Shown: positions 51,537 to 59,628 of the stretch, in pieces
How the letters are laid out: the number at the start of each line of letters is the position of its first letter
Position numbering within the stretch: position 1 is the first letter of the stretch
From: Verrucomicrobiia bacterium
GTDB lineage: Bacteria > Verrucomicrobiota > Verrucomicrobiia > Opitutales > Cerasicoccaceae
Direction: 5' to 3'
Assembly (NCBI GenBank): GCA_030432235.1
Contig: JAUIHT010000006.1
Coordinates: 334,476-398,475, forward strand
Length of the DNA stretch: 64,000 nucleotides
The notes under the pieces: model-generated
What the model saw: the letters and a program-made list of their open reading frames with translations, nothing else
Database searches by the model: none
What the model was told of the DNA's origin: nothing
Translations under genes and position numbers: made by a program

Positions 51537-52334
51537 ATGCCCATCCCGCTGCACTGGCACACTGAGCCGCTGCTCCTGCTCCTAATCATTGGAGTCGGTT
51601 GGGCCTACGCGCTCGCGATTGGGCCGATGCGGGAAAAAATCTCGCCCGGAACGCCCTTGGAAAAAGGCAAAGCCGCGGCTTTCCTTCTTGCGCTGGCTAT
51701 TGCCTACCTGACCGTGGGCTCGCCTCTGGACCAGCTCGGGGAGGATTTCCTCTTCTGTGCCCATATGGTGCAGCATATGTTGCTGGTCTACGCCATCCCA
51801 CCGCTCCTGCTCTGGGGCACACCCGTCTGGCTGGCCGACTGGCTCCTGCGCCCGGCGGGAGTGCGAAAGGTCTGGCGAATTCTCTGCAATCCGGTCTTCG
51901 CGGGCCTCTTTTTCACCTTCCTCTATACCCTCTGGCACATCCCCATGCTCTACGAGGCGGCTCTGCAGAAAAAGTGGATTCACATCCTGGAACACTGGAC
52001 AATGTTCCTGCCTGCCCTGTGGATGTGGTGGCCCATTCTCGGCCCGTCCAAACGAATCCCGCCGATGGCCTACGGCCTGCGCATGCTGTACATTTTCGTA
52101 CTCATGGTTGGGCAATTGCCGGTCTTCGCCTTCCTGACCCTTTCCGACGAGGTACTGTACCCAACCTACGCCTACGCGGCACGCATCACCGAGTTGAGCC
52201 CCTTGCAGGACCAGATTCTCGGCGGAGTCGTCATGAAGGTGTCCAATATGGTCGTTTCCATCACGGTGCTGAGCATCAGCTTTTACTGCTGGTGGCAGGC
52301 GGAGGAGAGAATGGGGGAAGCGGAGAAAGGGTGA
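51537..52334 (+). CDS. CtaG-like (caa3 type) cytochrome oxidase assembly membrane protein
   Basis: A 265-residue multi-pass membrane protein. About seven hydrophobic segments are visible; the family's hallmark is the second half: DFLFCAHMVQHMLLVYAIPP, LWGTPVWLADWLLRP, FLYTLWHIPMLYEAALQKKW, HILEHWTMFLPALWMWWPIL and QILGGVVMKVSNMVVSITVL. The paired His residues (AHMVQHM, LWHIP, HILEHW) could bind Cu or heme. The family aids assembly of caa3 cytochrome oxidase, though no oxidase subunit gene lies here. Confidence 0.88.
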   Translation: MPIPLHWHTEPLLLLLIIGVGWAYALAIGPMREKISPGTPLEKGKAAAFLLALAIAYLTVGSPLDQLGEDFLFCAHMVQHMLLVYAIPPLLLWGTPVWLADWLLRPAGVRKVWRILCNPVFAGLFFTFLYTLWHIPMLYEAALQKKWIHILEHWTMFLPALWMWWPILGPSKRIPPMAYGLRMLYIFVLMVGQLPVFAFLTLSDEVLYPTYAYAARITELSPLQDQILGGVVMKVSNMVVSITVLSISFYCWWQAEERMGEAEKG

Positions 52335-52340
52335 AGAGGA

Positions 52341-52391
52341 GACTGGGGCTGCTCACGGGAAAAAATCTCCCATCCCCCCAGTCCCCCAGTC
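52341..52391. repeat. Inverted repeat after the CtaG-like gene
   Basis: GACTGGGG (52341-52348) can pair with either of two CCCCAGTC copies (52376-52383, 52384-52391). It starts six bases after the stop codon. Confidence 0.5.
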
Positions 52392-52479
52392 GCTCATACA
52401 CCCCTTCCGCCTATCGGCACTCGCCCCAAAATTACTTTCGACTTTTTGCTTTCGGCTTTTAGCTTGGTTCCCTTTTGCC

Positions 52480-54294
52480 ATGAGCTGGGAAATCGTCTTT
52501 GTGCTCATTTTGTTGATCTTCGCGCTGGTGTCCTTCGCACTGGAGAAGATTCCAGTGGACGTCACTGCGCTGGTGGTGTTCGCCGCCCTGTTGCTGATCG
52601 GCTCGCTGAGCGGCTCGGAGGCGCTGCCCACGACCACCCAGCTCGCTTCGGTCTTTGCCAACGAGGCCCCGCTGGCCATCGCGGCGATGTTTATCATCAG
52701 CCTGGCCCTGGAGCGCTGCGGAGCCATCGACGCCCTGGCGGGCTCCCTGGAAAAGCTGACCAAGCTGCCCTATTGGGCATTCCTCGGGGTGCTGGCCCTG
52801 GGTGTCGGCAGCATCTCGGCCTTCATCAACAACACGCCGGTCGTGGTGGTCTTCATGCCGGTGGTCATCAGCCTGGCGCGCAAGATGAACGTGCCCGCTT
52901 CACGGCTCCTTATCCCGCTGTCGTATTTTTCTATCTTCGGCGGCATCTGCACGCTGACCGGCACCAGCACCAACCTTCTGATGAGCGGCATCCTGCAAAG
53001 CGACGGCTTAAAGCCGCTGGGGATGTTCGAGCTGGCCTCTATCGGGCTGCCTCTCTTTGCCCTGGGTACCCTCTACCTGATGGTGCTCGGCCCTAAAATA
53101 CTACCGGTGCGCGAAACCCTGACCGCCATTCTGACGGACGAGGAGCGCAAGGAGTATATCACTGAGGCCTTTGTCCGCGCCAACTCCCCCCTTATCGGGC
53201 AGAGCTTCGTCGAATCCGCTTTGAAGAAGACCCGGGGCATCCGCCTGCTGGAAGTTATTCGCGACGGTGTCGCGCTCAAGGGGGATGTCCCCCGGCAGGC
53301 CCTGGCCGAAGGAGACCGCCTCGTGCTCTCATGCAGCCCCAGCGCGATCGCCAGTGCCCGCGAGACCGAGGGCATCGACTTTGTCGGAGACCGGGGACTG
53401 AACCTGGAAACCATTTCCGCCCATGAAGGCGCCATCGTCGAGGGCGTCATCGGACCGATGTCCACCATCGTGGGTAAGACCATCCGGGAGATCAATTTCC
53501 GCCAGCGCTACCGCATGATCATCCTCGCCGTGCACCGGCGGGGACGCAACGTCCGCGAGCAGCTCGAAACCCTGCCCCTGGACTTCGGCGACACCCTCCT
53601 GATGATGGGCACGGACCAGGCCATCGAGAATCTGCGCCGCAGCGAAGACATTATCCTGCTGGACCGCCCTGCCCTGCCCGCTCAGGATATGCGCAGCCAT
53701 ATGCCGCTCGTCATCGGTGTTCTGGTGATGCTCATTGCCGCCATCACGGCCAACCTCATGCCGGTAGCCGCCGCCGCCATCGTCGCGGTCGCGGTCCTGT
53801 TCCTGAGCCGCACCATCAAGCCCAAGGAAGCCTACGCTTCCATCGAGTGGCGCATCCTCTTTCTTATCTACGGCATGCTCGGCCTGGGCATGGCCCTGCA
53901 AACCTCTGGCGCGGCCGGGATGATTTCCGAATTTATCGTGCATCTGGGCGACTTTCTTCCCGAAAGCACCCGGGCCATCGCACTGCTGGCACTGATTTTT
54001 CTGGTGACCAGCGTCCTGACCGAAATCCTGTCCAACAACGCCACCGTGGTACTCATGGCGCCCATCGCGCTCGGCATTGCCCACAGCCTGGGGGTAGACC
54101 CGCGTCCCTTCGCCATCGCCGCCTGCGTCGCCTCCTCGGCCAGTTTTGCCACGCCTATCGGTTACCAAACCAATACCTACGTCTACGGTGTCGGGGGTTA
54201 CCGCTTCAGCGACTTTTTCAAGGTCGGTGCTCCGCTCAACCTCCTTTATATGATCGCGGGAATCATCATTATCCCACGCGTGTGGCCTTTTTAA
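52480..54294 (+). CDS. SLC13/DASS-family transporter with two RCK_C domains
   Basis: A 604-residue membrane protein. N-terminal helices include NEAPLAIAAMFIISLALERC and GSISAFINNTPVVVVFMPVV (the SNT/NTPVV motif). A cytoplasmic insert has two TrkA-C/RCK_C domains: NSPLIGQSFVESALKKTRGI with EGDRLVLSC (residues about 225-290), and TIVGKTIREINFRQRYRMII with LDFGDTLLMMG (residues about 325-390). C-terminal helices contain the second SNNATVVLMAPIALGIA motif and VASSASFATPIGYQTNTYVY. These are sodium-coupled anion (dicarboxylate or sulfate) transporter signatures with RCK regulation. The substrate is unresolved. Confidence 0.9.
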   Translation: MSWEIVFVLILLIFALVSFALEKIPVDVTALVVFAALLLIGSLSGSEALPTTTQLASVFANEAPLAIAAMFIISLALERCGAIDALAGSLEKLTKLPYWAFLGVLALGVGSISAFINNTPVVVVFMPVVISLARKMNVPASRLLIPLSYFSIFGGICTLTGTSTNLLMSGILQSDGLKPLGMFELASIGLPLFALGTLYLMVLGPKILPVRETLTAILTDEERKEYITEAFVRANSPLIGQSFVESALKKTRGIRLLEVIRDGVALKGDVPRQALAEGDRLVLSCSPSAIASARETEGIDFVGDRGLNLETISAHEGAIVEGVIGPMSTIVGKTIREINFRQRYRMIILAVHRRGRNVREQLETLPLDFGDTLLMMGTDQAIENLRRSEDIILLDRPALPAQDMRSHMPLVIGVLVMLIAAITANLMPVAAAAIVAVAVLFLSRTIKPKEAYASIEWRILFLIYGMLGLGMALQTSGAAGMISEFIVHLGDFLPESTRAIALLALIFLVTSVLTEILSNNATVVLMAPIALGIAHSLGVDPRPFAIAACVASSASFATPIGYQTNTYVYGVGGYRFSDFFKVGAPLNLLYMIAGIIIIPRVWPF

Positions 54295-54297
54295 ACA

Positions 54298-54359
54298 AAA
54301 GATGAATCAAGGGGAAGCCGTTAACGGTGGATTTCATCTTTCTGCTTTCATCGTTCATC
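54298..54359. repeat. Inverted repeat and third copy of the purine-rich core after the transporter
   Basis: AAAGATGAA (54298-54306), just past the stop codon, pairs with TTCATCTTT (54333-54341). The right side (54333-54359) is the reverse complement of the core seen at 51419-51524. Confidence 0.7.
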
Positions 54360-54407
54360 GTTTATTCACTTGCACCGGAGCACTTAATGTTTCAAAGCTG
54401 AAACAAC

Positions 54408-55265
54408 ATGGCGAGTATCGGGGAACGACTTGAAGAGGCGCGCAAGCGCCAGGGCATCTCCCTGCGCGAGGCCGCCGAGGCCACCAAAATCCGCAGCGAC
54501 TTCCTGCAGAGCCTGGAAAACAACCAGTTTGAGTTCGACCTGCCGGACGTTTACCGGCGCGGCTTCCTCAAGCTCTACGCCCGCTTCCTCAAGCTCGACA
54601 CCGAGAAGGTCATGACGGACTACAACGCCGTCCTGCTCGGCAGCAGTAAAGTGGCCAAGCGCGAAAATCGCGAGGTCTTCGGCCGCATGGACCTGCCCGA
54701 GTCCACCAAGCCCATCGGCGGGGCGGACAGTGAACCACCTTTCGGCGCCCATCAGCATCCAGGGCGCGCCTCCGAGGCTCGCCCGGCCCCTTCCGGCGGC
54801 CCCGCCGACGCCATGGAAACGCAGTCCGACTCCGGGCTGTACTGGAAGATCGGCCTAATTTTCGTCGGCGGCTTCGCCATCGTCGGCCTGATTTTCCTGC
54901 TCGTACAAGCTATCGTCGGAGGCAGCTCCGGGGATGACGCCGCACCGTTACCGGATCAACCCGTAGCGTCGTCGGACGCAGAGCCTACCACTGCGGCCAC
55001 TAACGACAGCAACCGGGGTGCCTTTAAGATTATCGCCAATGACGACGTCCTGAACGTCATGGTGCGTCAAGATATCGACCGCAAAAAGCTCTTTGGCCAG
55101 TCCATGAGCGCAGGAGAGGAAATCACCATCGACCGCGAAGGTCCGGTGCGTGTGGTCTCATCCGATATCGACAAGATCACCATTGAGCTCAACGGCAAAC
55201 GTATCACCTCTCCCTCCAGCGGCATCGGGCAAATCAAGCTCGGCATGCAGGGCCCCGAAAACTAA
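54408..55265 (+). CDS. rodZ: RodZ-like cytoskeletal/cell-shape protein
   Basis: A 285-residue membrane protein. Residues 1-70 hold the HTH_25 domain (IGERLEEARKRQGISLREAA, EATKIRSDFLQSLENNQF, DVYRRGFLKLYARFLKLD), typical of RodZ. A Pro/Gly-rich linker leads to a membrane helix at about residues 144-168 (LYWKIGLIFVGGFAIVGLIF). The periplasmic C-terminus resembles DUF4115 (VLNVMVRQDIDRKKLFGQSM, ITIELNGKRITSPSSGIGQI). RodZ links MreB to the elongation machine in rod-shaped bacteria. It follows the transporter after a repeat-bearing spacer. Confidence 0.82.
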   Translation: MASIGERLEEARKRQGISLREAAEATKIRSDFLQSLENNQFEFDLPDVYRRGFLKLYARFLKLDTEKVMTDYNAVLLGSSKVAKRENREVFGRMDLPESTKPIGGADSEPPFGAHQHPGRASEARPAPSGGPADAMETQSDSGLYWKIGLIFVGGFAIVGLIFLLVQAIVGGSSGDDAAPLPDQPVASSDAEPTTAATNDSNRGAFKIIANDDVLNVMVRQDIDRKKLFGQSMSAGEEITIDREGPVRVVSSDIDKITIELNGKRITSPSSGIGQIKLGMQGPEN

Positions 55266-55320
55266 GAGGTGCGCGGCCGCACAGGACAATGATGGGGCTG
55301 CTGCTAAGCCAAGGTGGCGA

Positions 55321-55992
55321 TCAGCTCTCCCAGGAGGGACGCAACTGGCCTTGGCGACGTTGGCCAACGGGGGTACCGAGAACCTCGTAGTAGAGCACAG
55401 CCTTGCGGGCAGCCATGGGGTCCCGAAAGGTTTCGAGTAAATCCTCGCGCAGGGAACCGGTCACGCGGGGCACGCGGCTGTAGCTGCGCTGCTCGCGGGT
55501 ACTGCTTGAGATACGTCGCCGGGCCTGAGCGCGGGCCTCGTCGGCACGTCGCTGAGTTTCCTCCATGCGTTTTTCCTGCTCGGCCAGCTCCGCGAAAATG
55601 TCCCGGCTCGGCTCCGCTTCAACATAGACGGGCGGTTCGGACCGCATGGGAGGCGGCGAAACATGACGCGGCGTCTGCACGCGCCCACGCTCGCTCAAAG
55701 GCGGACTGCTGTAAGGTGACGACTGCTGGATCGGAGGAGGGGCCGATTGACGTGCCATGGGCGGCGGAGAGGCAGGCGCGGGTTGCGGCCCCTGCTGCTG
55801 TTGGCGGCGTGCGGCAATTTTACGACGGATTTCCTCCTGGATGCGACGCGCCTGTTCCTCCTGCTCCTGCTGGGAAGGGCGATACGAATTGTCCTCTTCC
55901 TCCCGGCCCTGCTTACGCTTCTCCAAATACTGGCCAAAGACCCAGATAATGAAGACCACGGCGGGAACCAGGTATTCGAGAAGGTTATCCAT
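55321..55992 (-). CDS. Membrane-anchored coiled-coil protein of unknown function
   Basis: A 223-residue protein with one N-terminal membrane helix (LVPAVVFIIWVFGQYL), then a Glu/Gln/Arg-rich coiled coil (QEQEEQARRIQEEIRRKIAA), a Pro-rich linker and a second coiled coil (FAELAEQEKRMEETQRRADE, ARAQARRRISSSTREQ). The C-terminus has a short conserved-looking segment (LLETFRDPMAARKAVLYYEV, LGTPVGQRR) that I have seen at the ends of small membrane proteins of Planctomycetota and Verrucomicrobiota; the name of that family escapes me. No catalytic motif. It is convergent with the RodZ gene. Confidence 0.7.
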   Translation of the reverse strand: MDNLLEYLVPAVVFIIWVFGQYLEKRKQGREEEDNSYRPSQQEQEEQARRIQEEIRRKIAARRQQQQGPQPAPASPPPMARQSAPPPIQQSSPYSSPPLSERGRVQTPRHVSPPPMRSEPPVYVEAEPSRDIFAELAEQEKRMEETQRRADEARAQARRRISSSTREQRSYSRVPRVTGSLREDLLETFRDPMAARKAVLYYEVLGTPVGQRRQGQLRPSWES

Positions 55993-56039
55993 ACGTCTTG
56001 AAGTCTAGAGGCAACCAGGGCGGAGTCGATGGCAAACGA

Positions 56040-56810
56040 TCAGAACTTCGGGCGCTCGGGCAGCCAGCGATCGAGCACCCAACCGATGTCCCCGTTGGTC
56101 TCGAGCTTTTTCTGGGCGGCGGCGACCTGCTCCTGCAGCTTCTTGTCATCCGGACGCATGCCCCAGGCCAGGTACTCCACAGTCAGGTTGATGCCGACCG
56201 GGCTAACGCCCTCCTGCTTATACTCGCCGCCGAGCCAAAGTATGACCGGTGAGTCATAAATGAAGACGTCCGCCTGGCTGGTGACCACGCCTTTAGCCGC
56301 GGCGGCGGGCGTCTCGAACTTGACAGTCTCAGCTTTTGGGAAAAAGCGCTCGACGAAATCCGCCCCAGTCGTGCCGGGGATGACCGCCACCTTGCCTCGC
56401 GTGGCCATGATATCACGCGCGCTTGGATACCGGACACGATCGTCATCACGCACCATGGCCATCTGGCCGTACTCCACGTAGGGCGCGGAAAAATCGATCT
56501 TCTCTTCACGCTCCTTGGTCGCCGTCATGCCGCTCATGATAATGTCCGTCTTTCCCTCAAGCAGAGCAGGGATTTGCTCCTCCCAGGGCAGCTCGACAAA
56601 TTGCACCGGGCGGCCAAGCTCTTTGCCCAGCAGTCGGGCCAACTCCGCCTCGATGCCTTCCATTTCTCCCCCTGCCTTGAAGATCAGCGGTGGGGAATCA
56701 GGCGTGACTCCGACCTTGAGCGGCGCGCTCTTGAAAGGGCTCAAGCCCGATTGCGCAAACAGGCCGGCGCAGGCCAGGAAGAGGGCGGCAAAAAACAGAC
56801 GACGATGCAT
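56040..56810 (-). CDS. Periplasmic solute-binding protein, family 3 (amino-acid type)
   Basis: About 256 residues from the ATG at 56810, which gives the signal peptide MHRRLFFAALFLACAGLFA; the open frame begins at 56846. Features of SBP_bac_3: PLKVGVTPDSPPLIFKAGGE, MEGIEAELARLLGKELGRPV, VELPWEEQIPALLEGKTDII, MSGMTATKEREEKIDFSAPY, GKVAVIPGTTGADFVERFFP and VFIYDSPVILWLGG. These proteins capture polar amino acids or related solutes for an ABC importer, or act as transglycosylase- or kinase-linked sensors. No permease or ATPase partner is adjacent, so it may work alone or with distant genes. Confidence 0.88.
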   Translation of the reverse strand: MHRRLFFAALFLACAGLFAQSGLSPFKSAPLKVGVTPDSPPLIFKAGGEMEGIEAELARLLGKELGRPVQFVELPWEEQIPALLEGKTDIIMSGMTATKEREEKIDFSAPYVEYGQMAMVRDDDRVRYPSARDIMATRGKVAVIPGTTGADFVERFFPKAETVKFETPAAAAKGVVTSQADVFIYDSPVILWLGGEYKQEGVSPVGINLTVEYLAWGMRPDDKKLQEQVAAAQKKLETNGDIGWVLDRWLPERPKF

Positions 56811-56905
56811 ACCGACCACTAAGAAGCCTGCACCCGCACTTGGCAAAGTGAAAAATCAACTCAAGCGGCTGGCAAATCATGATGATGGAACAGGGCGAAC
56901 CTGGT

Positions 56906-59050
56906 TTAGTCTCGCAGCGCCACCCGGTAGAGGCTTTCCCGGTTAAATCGATCAATGGCCAGTCCCCACCAGTTCGATAGCTCAGAGCGTGGCAAGACCC
57001 ACACATCGCGGTGCAGGCGGCGAATGGATTCCACATCGGACAGCAGGCGCAACTTCTCTTCCCTGCTCAGACTGGGGGCGCCCTCGGCAAGCAAACGCGT
57101 GCTTAAAGCCGTGAGCGATGAGCGCGTTTCCTCCGCCTTATTGGGCCGGGGATGGATGAAAAGCGTATGCAGGGAGTTGACGTAGGGGTCGACCACCACC
57201 CGCAGCAGCCCGTAATCTGTCTCCAATTCCGGAATGGGGCGCAGGGCGGAGGCATCGTTCTCCTCCCGTCGCAGCAATGTGCTGACTTCCGCCGGCGGGT
57301 TCACATCCTCCGGGGTCAAGAGCAAGCCATGTCGTGTGAGCCAAACTGCGGCGCTGGTCCCGCTGGTCCAAACGGACATGGGCACGGCCAGGAGCCAACC
57401 CAACAACACCGGTGACATCCACCAGCCCAGTTGAGACGAAATGCAAAAAGCCAACACGGCCCACAACACCCCAACAAGCAAATGCCCCCGTTGCGCGCGT
57501 AACGCATCCAGCCAGCCCGTACCGCCGCCGTCGCGAGATTGCGTATCCCAGGTGACTTTTTTTCCGAAGAGCATGGCCACAACGAAAGAGGTATGGAAAA
57601 GCATCAGCGAGGGCGCCAACAACGTAAACAGGATCAGTTCTACGAGGATGGAGCAGGCTGCCTTAAACCACCCGCCATAGAGGCGGGCCTGCCTACTATT
57701 CCGCGCCAGAAGTAGAAGCGGGAATAGTTTAGGCACAAAAATAAGCCCCAGAGTAATGCCAAAAACCCAGACCCCCTGCGCCTCCGGACTGATGGATACA
57801 CCCGGCAAGGCGCTGCCCTCCGTCAACAAAGTCAGGGAACTGTTTTCCCAAGCGTAGGCCAAGATGGTGCCCAGCGCCAGGAAACAAAACCACAAGGGCC
57901 CGGACAGATAAGCCAGCACGCCGTTGAGCATATGGACCCGATTGAGCAGGGGCACGTCACCGAAAAGCATGATCCACAAATGCTGAAGGTTGCCCTGGCT
58001 CCATCGGCGATCACGGGCCGCGAAATCAAGCAAGGACGGTGGCATCTCCTCATAAGTGCCTTCCAGATCATAGGCCAGCCATACACTGTAACCAGCGCGG
58101 CGCATCAGAGCCGCCTCGACGAAATCGTGGCTCATGACGCGCCCGCCGAGCGGCTGAACACCGGGGAGGTCTGGCAAAGTGCAGTACTCGATAAAGGGCG
58201 CGATGCGTATAATGGCATTGTGCCCCCAGTAATTACCCGCGTCCTGCTGCCAATAGTTGAGCCCGGCCCCGGCAATGCCACCGTGAAGACGGGAGGCGAA
58301 CTGTTGCAGGTGCCCCAGCAGGGTACGACCGTTGAAGAGCCGCGGCATGGTCTGCAGGATACCACAGGATGGATGCTCGGCCATCAAGGCAACCAGCCGG
58401 AGGATCGTTTCGGCTGACATCAGACTATCAGCGTCGAAACAGATCATGGTTTCGTAGTTTTTGCCCCAGCGGCGGCAGAAGTCCGCGATATTTCCACTCT
58501 TCTGGTTGATGTTCTTGCGTCGCTTGCGGTAGAAAATACGCCCTTGAGCATCTAAGCGCTCCGTTGTTACGAGCCAGTGCATCTCTTCTTCCACCCAGCG
58601 ATTGGGGTCCGTCGAATCGCTCAGGACAAAGATATCGAACTGCTCGAGCTGGCCGGTCCCTTCCAAATCACGGTACAAGGTTTCAATCGCGGCGAAGTAA
58701 CGGACGGGATCTTCATTGTAGACGGGGAAGAGTAACGCCGTCCTGCCCGATGGCTTAGCGCCCGGAGCTTCCGGCGGCATATGCGTAATACACCGAGGAT
58801 CCTGCCCGCGCCAAAGGATGATAAAACCGAAGGCGGCGTGGCAAAACCCGAAAGCCAGTTGAGCAAAGAGCACCGCAAACAGCGGCAACATCAGGTAACG
58901 CGCCTCGATGCCCCCCATCCGCACAAGCAAGTCCCAAAACAAGAGCACCCCAGCCAGCGTCAGCAGCGCCCATGTCCCAAAGAAAGTGACGCGACGGGAC
59001 AAGCCATCCCGCAACGTATTACTCGAAGTTGATTCGGACGGTGAACTCAT
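56906..59050 (-). CDS. opgH: OpgH/MdoH-type glucan glucosyltransferase
   Basis: About 714 residues. The frame is open from 59125, but the ATG at 59050 overlaps the upstream gene's stop by four bases (ATGA), so it is the better start. GT2 motifs are intact: TALLFPVYNEDPVRYFAAIE, IFVLSDSTDPN, YRKRRKNINQKSGNIADFCR, ICFDADSLMSAET, YWGHNAIIRIAPFIEYC, SHDFVEAALMRRAGYSVWLA and DRRWSQGNLQHLWIM. Membrane helices flank the catalytic region. It makes the beta-1,2 backbone of osmoregulated periplasmic glucan. E. coli OpgH is about 847 residues and has a long cytoplasmic N-terminal region that is absent here. Confidence 0.9.
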   Translation of the reverse strand: MSSPSESTSSNTLRDGLSRRVTFFGTWALLTLAGVLLFWDLLVRMGGIEARYLMLPLFAVLFAQLAFGFCHAAFGFIILWRGQDPRCITHMPPEAPGAKPSGRTALLFPVYNEDPVRYFAAIETLYRDLEGTGQLEQFDIFVLSDSTDPNRWVEEEMHWLVTTERLDAQGRIFYRKRRKNINQKSGNIADFCRRWGKNYETMICFDADSLMSAETILRLVALMAEHPSCGILQTMPRLFNGRTLLGHLQQFASRLHGGIAGAGLNYWQQDAGNYWGHNAIIRIAPFIEYCTLPDLPGVQPLGGRVMSHDFVEAALMRRAGYSVWLAYDLEGTYEEMPPSLLDFAARDRRWSQGNLQHLWIMLFGDVPLLNRVHMLNGVLAYLSGPLWFCFLALGTILAYAWENSSLTLLTEGSALPGVSISPEAQGVWVFGITLGLIFVPKLFPLLLLARNSRQARLYGGWFKAACSILVELILFTLLAPSLMLFHTSFVVAMLFGKKVTWDTQSRDGGGTGWLDALRAQRGHLLVGVLWAVLAFCISSQLGWWMSPVLLGWLLAVPMSVWTSGTSAAVWLTRHGLLLTPEDVNPPAEVSTLLRREENDASALRPIPELETDYGLLRVVVDPYVNSLHTLFIHPRPNKAEETRSSLTALSTRLLAEGAPSLSREEKLRLLSDVESIRRLHRDVWVLPRSELSNWWGLAIDRFNRESLYRVALRD

Positions 59051-59628
59051 CGCGCGAGAAAATAAACCAAGACTCCAAGCAGGATCATGGAGCCGTAGAA
59101 CAGCAGTGACCGCAATACAGGCCACCGGTTTACCATCGTACGTGCGTGTTCTGTGACGGACTCCACCGTACCAAAGTCCAGCACCGACGGGCCGAGCGTC
59201 GAACGCTCAAGCGGAGGCGAAAGCACGATCCGAAACTCAGACAGGCAGGTGACTGCTTCCGCATTCGGTTCCCCCTCCAGGAAGGACTCCGGCCAGCGTT
59301 CGCAATAGCGCTGGGACAGGGCTGCCAGGCGAATATGCTGGGCGCTACCGTTGTTGTCAGGCAAACCACAGGCTTTCGCCAGCCGCTCGAACCAGGCATC
59401 GATCCGGGCTTGGGTCAACTCACCGACGTGCCGCTCGAGCTCGTTCTCCCCGCAATCGGCACGCACGGCTTCGACAAGTATTGCCCGGGCATGCCGATGC
59501 CGAAACCAAATATTACGCATACCGTACGAACGCAGGATGCCGTCGACCTTGTGATAAGCCTGGTCGAGACATGCGTGAGAATAGCCGTTAACTTCCTCCT
59601 CGCTCAAGGGTTCCAAATGTAAATCCAT
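59047..59628 (-). CDS. Tail-anchored protein inserted between opgG and opgH
   Basis: A 193-residue protein with a soluble, polar N-terminal 165 residues (HRHARAILVEAVRADCGENE, LTQARIDAWFERLAKACGLP, IRLAALSQRYCERWPESFLE) and one C-terminal membrane helix (LRSLLFYGSMILLGVLVYFLAR). No family is recognised. It overlaps opgG by 25 bases at one end and opgH by four at the other, so the three are translated together. It may be a regulator of OpgH or a split-off counterpart of the missing OpgH N-terminal region; both are inference. Confidence 0.75.
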   Translation of the reverse strand: MDLHLEPLSEEEVNGYSHACLDQAYHKVDGILRSYGMRNIWFRHRHARAILVEAVRADCGENELERHVGELTQARIDAWFERLAKACGLPDNNGSAQHIRLAALSQRYCERWPESFLEGEPNAEAVTCLSEFRIVLSPPLERSTLGPSVLDFGTVESVTEHARTMVNRWPVLRSLLFYGSMILLGVLVYFLAR

